DNA of 64,000 bases. Source: Vibrio hippocampi. GTDB lineage: Bacteria > Pseudomonadota > Gammaproteobacteria > Enterobacterales > Vibrionaceae. The notes beneath the pieces are model-generated. The model was not told the origin of the DNA and ran no database searches. It saw nothing but the letters and a program-made list of their open reading frames with translations. The position numbers were made by a program, and so were the translations under genes. Location of the stretch: the NCBI RefSeq assembly GCF_921292975.1, contig NZ_CAKLCM010000002.1:1736001-1800000 (forward strand), read 5' to 3'. Shown here one piece after another: positions 63,190 to 64,000 of this stretch (position 1 is its first letter; the number at the start of each line of letters is the position of its first letter).

Positions 63190-64000
63190 TTACTGCTCTA
63201 CTTGTGACTCATTCATCGCTTGTACTGCGTTAATGATTCTGTTGGTCTCGATATGAGCGTATCTATTTTCAATGAAATCATAAACACCTTGAGCGAGAGA
63301 GAGTTTATAGAGTGAAAATGCACCAATATAGTCTCCAGCTATTTGCTGACGCTTTGCCAGATAGAAATAGATCTCGGTCAATCGCTCTGCCAATACCGTA
63401 TTGGAGCTATCAGGAATGGTATTGATCGCATACTGGAAAGCGTGTTCCTCAGGGATATCGTTAAGCATCAGTGCAACTAATACCCAAGCCCAATCGTCAT
63501 TGTTAACATTACGGGCTTGATAGCGTAGTTGTAGATTATTAAACGCTTTTTCTGGTGATTGCTGCTGTTCAATGATGTATAGCCACAGCACCCGGTAAGG
63601 ATCACTGGGATCTTGTTGGTAAAAGGTCTGCATACCTTCGAGCGCAAGAGGAATACGGTTGCCGTAATAAAGGGCTATCGCACGATTTCGTATCGCGGCT
63701 GTTACTTTAGGGTCAAGCTCTAGTGTTGATTCAAAGGCTTCATAGGCAGAGTCAAAATCACCAATCTGGGTATAAAACAACCCTAGAGAATTAAACACCG
63801 CTGGTTGTGCGGGATTCAATTGCAACGAATAGTTGAAGTCTAATTGGGCAAGGTTTCTCAATCCAAGGTAATCATAATAACTCCCTCTCTCGAAATACAT
63901 TTTGGCTCTTAGATCATCATCAAGATCACTGCGCGATAATAATTGCGATAGGCGCGCTATTTGAATCTCGTATTGAACATTAGCTCTCTCTGGCTTTGCC
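63190..64000 (-). CDS. nlpI: Lipoprotein NlpI, TPR protein (5' end beyond window)
   Basis: The frame remains open to the window edge (position 64000), so the signal peptide and lipobox are not visible; about 270 C-terminal residues are present. The seen part has TPR repeats: RGSYYDYLGLRNLAQLDFNYSLQLNPAQPAVFNSLGLFYTQIGDFDSAYEAFESTLELDPKVTAAIRNRAIALYYGNR, as in NlpI. NlpI is an outer-membrane lipoprotein that scaffolds murein hydrolases and, with the protease Prc, controls MepS turnover. It is the last gene of its transcript, ending at the terminator at 63124-63160. Confidence 0.92.
   Translation of the reverse strand, partial: AKPERANVQYEIQIARLSQLLSRSDLDDDLRAKMYFERGSYYDYLGLRNLAQLDFNYSLQLNPAQPAVFNSLGLFYTQIGDFDSAYEAFESTLELDPKVTAAIRNRAIALYYGNRIPLALEGMQTFYQQDPSDPYRVLWLYIIEQQQSPEKAFNNLQLRYQARNVNNDDWAWVLVALMLNDIPEEHAFQYAINTIPDSSNTVLAERLTEIYFYLAKRQQIAGDYIGAFSLYKLSLAQGVYDFIENRYAHIETNRIINAVQAMNESQVEQ

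Overview
The window is ordinary chromosomal DNA of a Vibrio species (Vibrionaceae, Gammaproteobacteria). The evidence is a complete Na+-translocating NADH:quinone reductase operon (nqrABCDEF with apbE and nqrM), a toxR-toxS pair divergent from htpG, an OmpK/Tsx-type nucleoside porin, DUF4250, DUF2850 and DUF3012 family proteins, and a recCBD cluster without the ptrA gene that interrupts it in E. coli. Gene density is high and nearly all genes are recognisable core genes. A KdgM-type oligogalacturonate porin and the neighbourhood order argue against V. cholerae itself, but I cannot name the species. I see no rRNA, tRNA, prophage, integron cassette, transposase or CRISPR array.

Layout. 1-1116: end of pepD, yaeP, a DUF4250 gene. 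1252-3635 (minus): yggN, a Gre-like factor overlapping the end of dinB, and a canonical LexA box in front of dinB. 3732-11013 (minus): nqrM, apbE and nqrFEDCBA. 11547-15877: bolA (minus), rlmG, a yajG lipoprotein, a periplasmic cyclophilin and ampG. 16071-18204: a REP-doublet-like element, a ChrR anti-sigma/ECF sigma pair with a candidate autoregulated promoter, and a Lon-substrate-domain protein. 18375-22153: ompK behind a CRP / LacI-family operator array, panE, yajL, csdA. 22300-25282 (minus): csdE, tcdA, mltA, a DUF2850 protein. 25488-27460: argA, then a poorly explained 430-base gap and a small unknown ORF. 27500-36842 (minus): recD, recB, recC. 36946-45268: a TDT transporter with a divergent LysR regulator, yebG, dapD, a Tat-exported PhoX-family phosphatase, rfaH and a POT peptide transporter. 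45642-46868: kdgM-like porin and a DUF3012 mini-lipoprotein. 46966-52768: hemH, adk, htpG (heat-shock promoter) and divergent toxRS. 53033-56865 (minus): prfC, rimI, holD, a GNAT gene and ubiT. 57045-61117 (plus): a GGDEF-EAL protein (rocS-like), ubiU, ubiV. 61162-64000 (minus): a MATE exporter and its MarR regulator with paired operators, and the truncated nlpI.

Working relationships: ApbE and NqrM are the maturation factors for the Nqr pump (covalent FMN and iron centre). CsdA, CsdE and TcdA form a sulfur-transfer/tRNA t6A-cyclisation set. RecBCD and two SOS genes (dinB, yebG) handle DNA damage. UbiT, UbiU and UbiV make ubiquinone without oxygen and flank a c-di-GMP enzyme. AmpG and MltA belong to murein turnover; NlpI is an outer-membrane adaptor for the murein hydrolases.

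I did not find a convincing new multi-gene system. The observations most worth a second look are a recurring class of exact-length (14-20 base) short tandem duplications, often spanning or abutting stop codons, with one case inside holD; the SOS-controlled overlap of dinB with a Gre-like gene; the unexplained argA-recD interval; long perfect 3' hairpins without U-tracts; and several well-formed regulatory sites (ECF11-type, sigma-32, CRP/CytR-PurR-type, MarR pair).
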